A stretch of 11,155 nucleotides of DNA from positions 1 through 11,155 of the forward strand of contig WFSP01000071.1 in assembly GCA_015485995.1 (NCBI GenBank), in the 5' to 3' direction. Under the pieces are notes generated by a model, which was not told the DNA's origin, ran no database searches, and saw only the letters and a list, made by a program, of their open reading frames with translations. This stretch comes from Caldisericales bacterium. Lineage in GTDB: Bacteria > Caldisericota > Caldisericia > Caldisericales > Caldisericaceae. This document shows positions 1 to 6,730 of the stretch, one piece after another; position 1 is the stretch's first letter; the number at the start of each line of letters is the position of its first letter. A program made the translations under genes and the position numbers.

Positions 1-1008
1 ATTATCTATTCCCAAGTCGCCACCGAGTGAATAGAGTAATTCATATTCCACTCCTTCTACACGCGTGCCCGCATATTTACCTTCTTTAATTAAAATAAAT
101 CTTCCACAAGGTTTTGTGCAGTTTGGGCAGGGATGAAGTTTTTCAGTATATTTAGGAGACCAATAATAGGGGTCAAGCGGAGACTTTCCATCTTTATGCT
201 TATCAAAACTTTCTTCAAAATAACTCTCCTGCCAATTCTTTACAGGAAATACTCCTCTTTCCTTATTGATCCATTCATAAAATTCACCAGAACCATATCC
301 CATATCTAATTTCTTAGCGTCTGAGGCATTGATCTTTTTATTCCAGTTTAGTATTGCCTCTTTAAGTGCGTTAGGGTCTGCATATTCAACATTTTTAGTA
401 CCTTTAATTGCGATAGCTTTTAGCTTTTTGCTTCCCATTACTGCTCCGCCACCTGCCCTTGCAGACTGTCTTTCCTCAAAATCTATATCTGCGATCCTTA
501 ATAATTTTTCGCCGGCTGGCCCGATTGCGGCTGTCCTAAATTCATTGCCTAAGTCCTTCCTTAAAATCTCTTGAGTTTCAATCGCATCTCTGCCCCAGAG
601 GTGCGATGCATCCTTAATTACAAATTTATCGTCTTCAATTAAAAGATAAACCGGTTTGCTGCTTTTACCATTAATCACAACTGCGTCGTATCCGGCCTTT
701 TTGAGTGCTACACCTAAATATGCACCGCTTACGCTTCTTCCAAATGCATTAGTTAAGGGGGATTTAAATGTAAGTGTAGTCTTAGAAGCAGTTGGTAATC
801 CCGTACCCACAAGTAAACCAGGCGCAATAACAGCTACATTTTTCTCTGAAAGAGGGTCTATATTCGGTTCCGTATAATCAAGTAATAATCTTGATGCAAG
901 CCCAAGGCCTCCAAGATACTTTAAAAATATACTTTCCAGTAATTCCTTTGCAGTTGCATTACCTGTTGTAAGGTTTACTTCCAGAAATCTTTTCCAAATT
1001 CCCTTCAT
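1..1008 (-). CDS. aor: Aldehyde:ferredoxin oxidoreductase, N-terminal 336 residues (cut by window edge)
   Basis: Tungsten- or molybdenum-bis-pterin enzyme of the AOR family, which oxidises aldehydes to carboxylic acids and passes electrons to ferredoxin in the cytosol. No stop codon is reached, so roughly the last 45% of a ~600-residue protein lies outside. Visible signatures: the N-terminal GIWKRFLEVNLTTG strand, YLGGLGLASRLL near 31-42, LKKAGYDAVVINGK at 102-115, the family hallmark GGGAVMGSKKLKAI at 186-199, and the first three ligands of the 4Fe-4S cluster in CPNCTKPC (Cys294, Cys297, Cys301, C-x2-C-x3-C). The start ATG at 1008 has a perfect AGGAGGTG at 1013-1020, which overlaps the stop codon of the preceding M42 peptidase. 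It is the last visible gene of the train. The usual GG of the pterin-side loop (SAVGG-type) reads GAYLG here, so it may be a paralogue with a different aldehyde preference. Family certain; substrate unknown. Confidence 0.95.
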   Translation of the reverse strand, partial: MKGIWKRFLEVNLTTGNATAKELLESIFLKYLGGLGLASRLLLDYTEPNIDPLSEKNVAVIAPGLLVGTGLPTASKTTLTFKSPLTNAFGRSVSGAYLGVALKKAGYDAVVINGKSSKPVYLLIEDDKFVIKDASHLWGRDAIETQEILRKDLGNEFRTAAIGPAGEKLLRIADIDFEERQSARAGGGAVMGSKKLKAIAIKGTKNVEYADPNALKEAILNWNKKINASDAKKLDMGYGSGEFYEWINKERGVFPVKNWQESYFEESFDKHKDGKSPLDPYYWSPKYTEKLHPCPNCTKPCGRFILIKEGKYAGTRVEGVEYELLYSLGGDLGIDN

Positions 1009-1018
1009 CCTGCACCTC

Positions 1019-2014
1019 CTATTTTTCTATAAATTTCTTGAGAAGTTTTACAGCGTTTAAAACATCGTTTAAGTCAAGAGTTTCTCCTGGCGTATGTATG
1101 TATCTTGTGGAAATAGATAAGGCACCTGTTTCTACGCCTGATTTCGTAACCTGCATCGCATAAGCATCAGTTGTACCAGCAGTAATTACCTCAAGCTGAT
1201 AGGGAATTTTTGATTTTTCAGCAGTTGCTATAAGATTATTTTTAACGGACTTTGAAGCAATCATTCCTCTGTCCATTACTTTAATTGCGGGGCCTTTTCC
1301 AAGTGAAAGAGAAAGCGCGGATGTTTCAGGCATATCACCTGCATCAGTCACGTCAATTGCTATCCCAAAGTCAGGCGTAATTTCATAGCTTGAAACCTTT
1401 GCACCCTTAACACCTATTTCTTCCTGAACGGTAAATACGCCATAAAAATCATATGCCAATTTCTTCTTATTAATCCCTTTTATAAGTTCTGCCAAAATAT
1501 AGCAACCAATTCTGTCATCTAAGGCAGGGGCGGTAACACGGGATCTAAAGCTATAAAAAGAAGGTTTATATACGCCCTGGGTTCCTATATCCACAAGTTT
1601 TCTTGCTGTTCCTTTATCTTCTGCCCCAATATCAACAAATAAATTTTCCATCTTGGGTTCTTTTGCCTCCCATGGGGATTTTTTATCTTCATAATATACA
1701 AAACCTTCCACTCCATTTTCAAAAATAAGCTTTTGGCCTATAAGGAACGATTTTCTAATTCTCCCAACTTCTCCCAACCGAAGAAAACCATTTTTATCAA
1801 CATCGGTTACCATAACTCCAATTTGGTCCAAATGCGCCGCAACCATTAATTTAGGTCCTTCTCCTTTAATATGCACAACAAGGTTCCCAAACTTATCTTC
1901 ACTTATTCTGTCAGATACCTTGCCTAATTCTTGCGTAATAACCTTTTTCACAGCCTTCTCCTTAGAAGAGGGCCCAAAGGCAAAAACTAAATTTCTAAGA
2001 AAGTTTTCATTCAT
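1019..2014 (-). CDS. M42 family metallo-aminopeptidase (third of three in tandem)
   Basis: Cytosolic dinuclear-metal aminopeptidase of the M42 (FrvX/TET, COG1363) family, 331 aa, normal length. Expected metal and catalytic residues are all present: His61 and Asp63 (AHLDQIG), the bridging Asp in ALDDRIG (166/167), the catalytic Glu198 and ligand Glu199 (QEEIG), Asp221 (AIDVTDAGD), and His307 (RYIHTP). The stretch between about 70 and 160 corresponds to the PDZ-like oligomerisation domain inserted in this family. The usual HxDEIG is HLDQIG here, a Gln for Glu change next to a metal ligand. ATG at 2014 is preceded by GGAGG at 2021-2025. It follows the second M42 gene by 14 bp, and its stop overlaps the ribosome binding site of the AOR gene. 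Family members build dodecameric tetrahedral particles that trim peptides. Which amino acids this one prefers cannot be read from sequence. Some database entries call such proteins endoglucanase or cellulase M, which is a legacy name. Confidence 0.93.
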   Translation of the reverse strand: MNENFLRNLVFAFGPSSKEKAVKKVITQELGKVSDRISEDKFGNLVVHIKGEGPKLMVAAHLDQIGVMVTDVDKNGFLRLGEVGRIRKSFLIGQKLIFENGVEGFVYYEDKKSPWEAKEPKMENLFVDIGAEDKGTARKLVDIGTQGVYKPSFYSFRSRVTAPALDDRIGCYILAELIKGINKKKLAYDFYGVFTVQEEIGVKGAKVSSYEITPDFGIAIDVTDAGDMPETSALSLSLGKGPAIKVMDRGMIASKSVKNNLIATAEKSKIPYQLEVITAGTTDAYAMQVTKSGVETGALSISTRYIHTPGETLDLNDVLNAVKLLKKFIEK

Positions 2015-2028
2015 AGAGTACCTCCATT

Positions 2029-3045
2029 TTAGAGTATTTTAAGAAACTCTCCAATAAGCTTTAAAGTATTGTCATAATCTTCTATATTAAATAAAGATAC
2101 GGGCGAATGTATATACCGGACAGGAACTGCAACGGTAAGAACTTTCACTCCTCTCTTGGAAAGCTGGATTCTATAAGAGTCAGTGCCTCCCGCTATTACC
2201 TGCTTAAATTGGTACGGAATTTTTTTTCTTTTCGCTACACTGATGAGCTTTTCTCTCAAATCATTGTCAGTAATCACACCACTATCTTTAATTGTGATTA
2301 CCGGACCTTTCTTAATTTTCGTGCATTTAAGATGATCTTTTACTTCAGGCAAATCTGCAGATATCGTTCCCTCTATTGTAATCGAAATATCAGGAGTATA
2401 TTTATATGTTCCTACCGCTGCTCCGCGCAAACCAATTTCTTCCTTAGTGGTGAAAAGCACCATTAATGGGAAATTATAATCTTTTTTTAATAATTCAGCA
2501 GCAATAGCACACCCAAGCCTGTCGTCAAATGCCTTGCCTATATAAACAGAGCGCGAAATTTTCTCAAACTTTGTCTTAAAAACAACCGGGGTGCTTAAAG
2601 GAACAATTTTCTCCGCTTCCTCTCTGTTCTTAGCGCCAATGTCTATATACAAATTCTTAGAAGGAACTGCCTTTTTTTCGTCCTCTTTACTTTGCAAATG
2701 AATTGCTTTTATTCCGATAACTCCAGGTATTTTACTTTTTCCAATTAATACACGCTTACCAGGAAGCACCCTGTCATCAATCCCTCCAACTTTTTTAAAC
2801 CTGAGAAACCCATCGTCTTCTATATAGTCCACAATTAATCCCACTTCATCCATATGCGCATTTAATGCTACCATATGACCTTTTTTCTGAATATTTTTTA
2901 AAGCAATAAGGTTGCCCAATACATCAACCTCAACCTTATCCGCATATTCTCTAACCTCTTTCTTCAGAATATCTCTAACATCACGTTCATGCCCGGATAC
3001 ACCGAACGCATTACTCAGCTTCTCTATAAGTTCAATGTTCGCCAT
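2029..3045 (-). CDS. M42 family metallo-aminopeptidase (second of three in tandem)
   Basis: M42 aminopeptidase of 338 aa. I place the start at ATG 3045 (MANIELIEKL), because GGAGG at 3052-3056 sits 6 nt upstream; an earlier in-frame ATG at 3072 would add nine residues with no family resemblance and lies deeper inside the previous gene. Metal and catalytic residues: His64 and Asp66 (NAHMDEVG), Asp174/175 (AFDDRLG), Glu202 and Glu203 (KEEIG), His313 (RYIHSP). The ligand that is Asp in both sister proteins is Glu225 here (TIEGT), a substitution that also occurs in other bacterial M42 proteins, so activity is expected but substrate or metal preference may differ. The gene overlaps the end of the first M42 gene by 14 bp, which suggests translational coupling and matched amounts of the two subunits. 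Function: cytosolic peptide trimming. Formation of mixed particles with its sisters is possible but unproven. Confidence 0.92.
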   Translation of the reverse strand: MANIELIEKLSNAFGVSGHERDVRDILKKEVREYADKVEVDVLGNLIALKNIQKKGHMVALNAHMDEVGLIVDYIEDDGFLRFKKVGGIDDRVLPGKRVLIGKSKIPGVIGIKAIHLQSKEDEKKAVPSKNLYIDIGAKNREEAEKIVPLSTPVVFKTKFEKISRSVYIGKAFDDRLGCAIAAELLKKDYNFPLMVLFTTKEEIGLRGAAVGTYKYTPDISITIEGTISADLPEVKDHLKCTKIKKGPVITIKDSGVITDNDLREKLISVAKRKKIPYQFKQVIAGGTDSYRIQLSKRGVKVLTVAVPVRYIHSPVSLFNIEDYDNTLKLIGEFLKIL

Positions 3046-4072
3046 ACAAGGCCTCCATAAATTGTTCATCAAGATCCTCTATAAATAAAGTAAGAAGGTT
3101 TATGATTTTCTGCACATCTTCCATATCGATTACTTCTACCGGTGTATGCATATAGCGTTCCGCAACACTCACTACGACAGAAGGTATCCCTTTGCCAACT
3201 ATTTGAATTTCCACCTGATCGGTCCCTGATGAAATATCAACCTCTTTTTGGATAGGGATATTATACTTTTTTGCAGTATCAACTATTTTCCTGAGAACTA
3301 CACTGTCAATCCCAGGACCAAGAAAAACTACAGGGCCTTTACCCAGCTCAAAGGCATCTCTCTTGAAAACGTCGGGAGATGTCCCGTGCGTTACATCAAT
3401 TGCAATTGCAAAATCCGGTTTCAAGTAGTACGTAGATGTAATTGCTCCAAGTCCGGTTACTTCTTCCTGAGAAGCAAAATGTCCAACTACGTTCACCACG
3501 GGCGTTTTTCTTTTTAAATTTCTCAACACTTCTACAATCACATAAACACCTACTCTATCGTCTATCGATTTATTAGAAATAAAATTTTGCAAATGCAAAA
3601 AGTCCGTAGTAAATGAAACTGTGTCTCCTATTCTCACAATTTTCTCGATATCTTCCTTGCTCATTCCACAATCCACAAACAATTTATCCATAGGAACTGC
3701 CTTTTTAATTTCTTCGGGTGTTTCCAAATGATAAGGTTTTAATCCTATAACCCCCTTTATTGTTTCTTTGCCATGTATAAATACTATAGCACCAGGTAAA
3801 ATTTTTTTGTCGATAGAGCAAGAATGAATTCTCAAAAACCCTTCTTTTGTAACTCCTGTAACAAACGCCCCCACTTCATCGATATGTGCATCCAACATCA
3901 AAGTACATTTTCCAGGCGACCCTTTTTTTAAAGCATAAAAAGAGCCATTTTTCAAGGAGTTTGTCTTTTCCACAAAGCTTGAAAGCTTGCTCTCAAGAAG
4001 ATGATGCAACTTTTCTTCTTCTCCACTAACAGCTGACATATCAGTAAGGCGCCTTAAAAGTGCTTCATCCAT
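3032..4072 (-). CDS. M42 family metallo-aminopeptidase (first of three in tandem)
   Basis: M42 aminopeptidase of 346 aa, the first transcribed of the three. Ligands and catalytic residues: His63 and Asp65 (DAHIDEVG), Asp171/172 (SIDDRVG), Glu203 and Glu204 (SQEEVTG), Asp226 (AIDVTHG), His309 (RYMHTP). The glycine that normally follows the EE-I/V pair is Thr206 in this copy. The PDZ-like inserted region spans about residues 72-160. ATG at 4072 is preceded by AGGAGGT, which overlaps the TAG stop of the alpha/beta hydrolase gene. Its own last codons contain the ATG of the second M42 gene. The three copies are clearly divergent rather than recent duplicates, since conservation is confined to the motif blocks; this suggests distinct residue specificities, as for the archaeal TET1/TET2/TET3 set (inference). 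No signal peptide, so cytosolic. Confidence 0.92.
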   Translation of the reverse strand: MDEALLRRLTDMSAVSGEEEKLHHLLESKLSSFVEKTNSLKNGSFYALKKGSPGKCTLMLDAHIDEVGAFVTGVTKEGFLRIHSCSIDKKILPGAIVFIHGKETIKGVIGLKPYHLETPEEIKKAVPMDKLFVDCGMSKEDIEKIVRIGDTVSFTTDFLHLQNFISNKSIDDRVGVYVIVEVLRNLKRKTPVVNVVGHFASQEEVTGLGAITSTYYLKPDFAIAIDVTHGTSPDVFKRDAFELGKGPVVFLGPGIDSVVLRKIVDTAKKYNIPIQKEVDISSGTDQVEIQIVGKGIPSVVVSVAERYMHTPVEVIDMEDVQKIINLLTLFIEDLDEQFMEALYGEH

Positions 4073-4082
4073 TGTCTACCTC

Positions 4083-5027
4083 CTAAAGGTTTTTCTCAAA
4101 GAACTCATACATTTTTCCAAACACAAACGGTAAAAGAAGTGTTGTTGTAGTATGCATAGCTGGCAGCCACTCTATCGGGGGATTTCCCACCGCTTTTCTA
4201 AATTCAAGCACTACATTTTTAGGAATAACAGAATCAACAGATCCGTTAACCATAAAAATATTTCTGGGATAATTACGTTTAGCATAAGTGAGAGGATCTA
4301 TCAAAAACCACTCTTCCCCATTCGGGGGATCTTTTACTTCTCCACTTTTCCACACTTCCTTTAAGTATTTATGAAAAATTTTGTTTGTTTCTTCAAATAC
4401 TATTTGGGAAGATGCATTAACTCTTTTAAAATAGGCATTTTTTACATATCTCTTTTTCACACCGTTAGAAACAATATAGTGCAGCCCACCTCCGCCCGCA
4501 ATCGGAACACCTGCATTGAAACGACTATCAACACCCATTAGTGTGTTCAAAACTAATGCACCTATGCTTATTCCAGCAATTCCTATTCTATTAATTTCCT
4601 TAAAGTTCAAAAAATCAGCGAGCACTCTGAGGTCAATTACTGACTGTCTATATGCTTCAAAATTTTGGTGAGGGTCATCTGTTAAAAATAATTCTCCTGA
4701 ACTATAACCTTCCGGTGTTCGCTCCAGGTGGTAAGGAAGTGTGAATTCCACAGCGCAAAAGTTGTGCGCAACAAAATAAAGAGATAAAATCCTTTGCGTA
4801 AGGCGTGCTTTTTCAAAAAGATAATGAAGAAATATAACCACACGGTCACATTGCTTCTTTGGCTTATATACATATGAAACAACTGTATTATTCTCATCAT
4901 AAACTGTTTTAACCGGACTTTGATACGATAACTTTAAAACAGTATATGCATTGTGTTCTTCAAGTGGGTCAACAACAAAAGAATCTCCTTCTGTTCCAAA
5001 TTTATAATCAAAAACGTTTACACTCAT
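4083..5027 (-). CDS. Alpha/beta-hydrolase family protein (ABHD18-like)
   Basis: A 314-aa serine hydrolase fold without signal peptide, so cytosolic. The nucleophile elbow is GISIG at 152-156 with Ser154. The acid is probably Asp265 (NGSVDSVIP) and the base His292 (AMHTTTT). RVVIFLHYLFEK near 62-73 is the strand and loop expected to carry the oxyanion hole. A lid-like insert lies between about 185 and 245. The overall pattern (FLHY, FTLPYH, R-x-S-V-I-D-x-R, GISIGA, AGGGG) resembles the uncharacterised ABHD18/DUF2048-type hydrolases; the substrate is unknown. The start ATG at 5027 overlaps the TGA of the upstream exported-protein gene (ATGA, 4 bp) and has only a weak ribosome binding site, so translation probably depends on coupling. 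An esterase, lipase-like or peptidase activity would fit the neighbouring aminopeptidases, but this is not shown by the sequence. Confidence 0.8.
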   Translation of the reverse strand: MSVNVFDYKFGTEGDSFVVDPLEEHNAYTVLKLSYQSPVKTVYDENNTVVSYVYKPKKQCDRVVIFLHYLFEKARLTQRILSLYFVAHNFCAVEFTLPYHLERTPEGYSSGELFLTDDPHQNFEAYRQSVIDLRVLADFLNFKEINRIGIAGISIGALVLNTLMGVDSRFNAGVPIAGGGGLHYIVSNGVKKRYVKNAYFKRVNASSQIVFEETNKIFHKYLKEVWKSGEVKDPPNGEEWFLIDPLTYAKRNYPRNIFMVNGSVDSVIPKNVVLEFRKAVGNPPIEWLPAMHTTTTLLLPFVFGKMYEFFEKNL

Positions 5028-5755
5028 TTACGCTGTATTTTTAGAACTCCATTTACTATAGCCGCCTTTATTATAGAAGTCCCGTGCAGCTCTTTTTCAA
5101 TTTTTAGAACCTTAACGCCCTTTATTGGAACGTTCATAAATACAGCTCCGGAGTCAGGCCTTAAATGAGGGGAAGTATAAATAAGAGTCGAATCTCCGTA
5201 AATCTTTATAATTACATAATCGTCTTCGTCCGATGCAACAGAGCCATCCGTTGCACCTGCTATAAATGTAAAGGTACTGAACTCCTTATCCAAATCAAAC
5301 TTAAAATATTCGTTCTGTGCACCACCAAATACTAAAGCATCTTTAAAAACTTTATCTTTAATTGTAGCAAATCTTACCCCAGACAAGGTTTCATTGTAAG
5401 AAGACCCTACATTTATAAATGTTCCGTCTTCCTGCTCTTCGAGCTTTTCCTGCATAAATGGAATCTCGGAGAGCTTGTAGTAGTTTTTTGTCGGACTGCC
5501 TAAAACAACAGCATTATCATCACTATCCCAACCTATCGGCACATTAAAGATTTTCGCCGCATCTTTTATAGACACATAAACATGGCCGTTAAATATAAAA
5601 GGCTCAAAAGCAGTTTTTACCTCACTGCTGTCCCGTATGATTTTTATATTTCTAAAAGAAACTTGTATTTCAGTATCCGTAAACGAGGCAAATGCTACTG
5701 TGCCAATAGATACAACTACCATTACAACAATTATCCACAAAATTAACTTTTTCAT
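5024..5755 (-). CDS. Exported protein with copper-amine-oxidase-N-like and NPCBM-like domains
   Basis: A 243-aa exported protein from ATG 5755 (MKKLILWIIV). Residues 1-23 form a typical signal peptide: two lysines, a long hydrophobic run, then AFA-S as a likely cleavage site. Residues about 30-92 (IKIIRDSSEV, PFIFNGHVYV, IKDAAKIFNV, WDSDDNAVVL) match the copper amine oxidase N-terminal-like fold, a cell-surface or spore-surface add-on domain with no oxidase activity of its own. Residues about 115-243 (GVRFATIKDK, YFKFDLDKEF, IIKIYGDSTL, YTSPHLRPDS) resemble the NPCBM carbohydrate-binding module. The combination suggests an extracellular ligand- or glycan-binding protein. A GTG at 5764 in the same frame is less likely because it falls inside the ribosome binding sequence GGGGTGG. 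The gene follows ndk by 50 bp with a possible own promoter, and overlaps the hydrolase by 4 bp. Domain calls are by eye; moderate certainty. Confidence 0.72.
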   Translation of the reverse strand: MKKLILWIIVVMVVVSIGTVAFASFTDTEIQVSFRNIKIIRDSSEVKTAFEPFIFNGHVYVSIKDAAKIFNVPIGWDSDDNAVVLGSPTKNYYKLSEIPFMQEKLEEQEDGTFINVGSSYNETLSGVRFATIKDKVFKDALVFGGAQNEYFKFDLDKEFSTFTFIAGATDGSVASDEDDYVIIKIYGDSTLIYTSPHLRPDSGAVFMNVPIKGVKVLKIEKELHGTSIIKAAIVNGVLKIQRK

Positions 5756-5773
5756 TAACACCACCCCATTTAC

Positions 5774-5801
5774 ATTCTATAACTTTTATTCAGAAATTCA
5801 A
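5774..5801 (-). promoter_or_regulatory. Possible internal promoter before the exported-protein gene
   Basis: On the minus strand TTGAAT (5796-5801) and TAGAAT (5774-5779) are separated by 16 bp, giving 4/6 and 5/6 matches to the sigma-70-type consensus. It lies in the largest gap of the minus-strand gene train and would start transcription about 10-15 nt before the GGGGTGG ribosome binding sequence. It could let the exported protein, hydrolase, peptidases and AOR be transcribed apart from the transporter genes. AT-rich DNA gives such matches by chance. Confidence 0.4.
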
Positions 5802-5805
5802 AATC

Positions 5806-6207
5806 TCATTTAAAAAATAATTTTAATTCTCTGTCAGCATCATCTTTAGAAGATGATGCATGAACCACATTTTCCGTAAGGTAGGGCGAAAAATCTCCAC
5901 GTATTGAGCCCGCATTCCTTTTCTCCGGATGTGTTTCTCCCACAAGAATCCTACAATTCATCACGGCTTCTTCTCCGCTTACTTCCATAAGTACTACAGG
6001 CCCTGAAATCGTATAACTAATCAATTTTTCAAAGAAATCCTTGCCCTTATGCATTTCATAGAGTTCTTCAGCCTTTTTCCTTCTAAGAGTAGCCATTCTT
6101 ATTTTTACTATATCAAGCCCTTTTTGCTCAAAACGTTTTATTACTTCACCAATAAGTTTTCTTTTCACACCGTCCGGTTTAATCATAACAAATGTGCTCT
6201 CAACCAT
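5806..6207 (-). CDS. ndk: Nucleoside diphosphate kinase
   Basis: Transfers the gamma phosphate from ATP to nucleoside diphosphates through a phospho-histidine, cytosolic. At 133 aa it is a complete, slightly short bacterial Ndk. All active-site positions are present: Lys10 (IKPDG), Tyr50, Arg86, Thr92, Arg103 (SIRGDF), Asn113, the phosphorylated His116 and Glu127. The normally conserved HGSDS block reads HASSS, with Ser in place of the Asp that follows the active-site serine; Ser118 itself is kept, so the enzyme should work. ATG at 6207 is inside the last codons of the upstream gene (8-bp overlap) and has a strong GGAGGAAGG ribosome binding site. Placement between ABC-transporter genes and an exported protein is not a usual neighbourhood and probably reflects operon accretion. 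The ribosome binding site is complementary to the candidate small RNA near 10700. Confidence 0.96.
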   Translation of the reverse strand: MVESTFVMIKPDGVKRKLIGEVIKRFEQKGLDIVKIRMATLRRKKAEELYEMHKGKDFFEKLISYTISGPVVLMEVSGEEAVMNCRILVGETHPEKRNAGSIRGDFSPYLTENVVHASSSKDDADRELKLFFK

Positions 6208-6703
6208 TAGTTCCTTCCTCCGTTAGTTTATCAAGATAAACTTCTTTATCCTCAGGGTTATAACCTATCAGCTCCGCATAACGCCCAAAATTTATTAGGC
6301 CTTTCAGGGTAATTTTTGCTTCCTCATCAGGCATCTCCTGTTTTAATAAATCAAAAAGCTCACTTTTATCAATTGAATGCTCAGGTTCTTCAAGCAAAAT
6401 ACTAATGAGCTTTTTAAAAGTAGACAATTTTTTAAGAGACTCCTTAAAAATGATTTTTCTCTTATTTTCATCGCCTTTTACAAGATCTCGTCCTAAACTA
6501 AGCAGAATTAAATCACCTTTTTCTACTTTTGCAAATCCAAAAAGCTCTGCTGCTTTTATGATTGGAACAAGATCATCAATTTCGAGGTTCAAGTCATCGG
6601 CTATTTCATAGATATCAGTTCTACCGCCTTCTTCATTCAAATATTCGATCATTCCAATTATTTCTCCAATTTCTACATCAGGTAAGGGTGCAACATCATC
6701 CAT
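6200..6703 (-). CDS. Free-standing AAA-associated (AAA_assoc_C/COG4754-like) ABC transporter accessory protein
   Basis: A 167-aa acidic, helical protein. Residues about 10-65 (EIGEIIGMIEYL, IYEIADDLNLEID, IIKAAELFGFAKV) form a winged-helix-like pattern, followed by a strand pair (DLILLSLGRDLV) and a second helical half (70-150). This is the pattern of the C-terminal AAA-associated domain that is often fused behind the ATPase of NitT/TauT-type ABC transporters, here encoded as a separate polypeptide right after the ATPase. Role (inference): regulatory or assembly partner of the ATPase at 6731-7492; it may sense the ligand or couple to other factors. ATG at 6703 is the only sensible start, since an in-frame stop lies just upstream. 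A very strong AAGGAGGTGA lies too far away (about 20 nt), while a weaker AAGGGA sits 8 nt from the ATG. DNA binding through the winged helix is an alternative reading. Confidence 0.7.
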   Translation of the reverse strand: MDDVAPLPDVEIGEIIGMIEYLNEEGGRTDIYEIADDLNLEIDDLVPIIKAAELFGFAKVEKGDLILLSLGRDLVKGDENKRKIIFKESLKKLSTFKKLISILLEEPEHSIDKSELFDLLKQEMPDEEAKITLKGLINFGRYAELIGYNPEDKEVYLDKLTEEGTNG

Positions 6704-6730
6704 TTTAGTTCCCTTAAAAGGTTCACCTCC

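Noticed and set aside
329..877. Plus-strand open frames within the AOR region
   Set aside because: The minus strand carries the uninterrupted AOR frame with its cysteine motif and ribosome binding site; the plus frames are shadows.
2107..2466. Plus-strand open frame of 119 codons opposite the second M42 gene
   Set aside because: Antisense shadow of a gene with all catalytic residues; no homology visible.
1019..4072. Recent gene triplication by direct repeat
   Set aside because: The three M42 genes share motif blocks but not extended DNA identity, so they are old paralogues.
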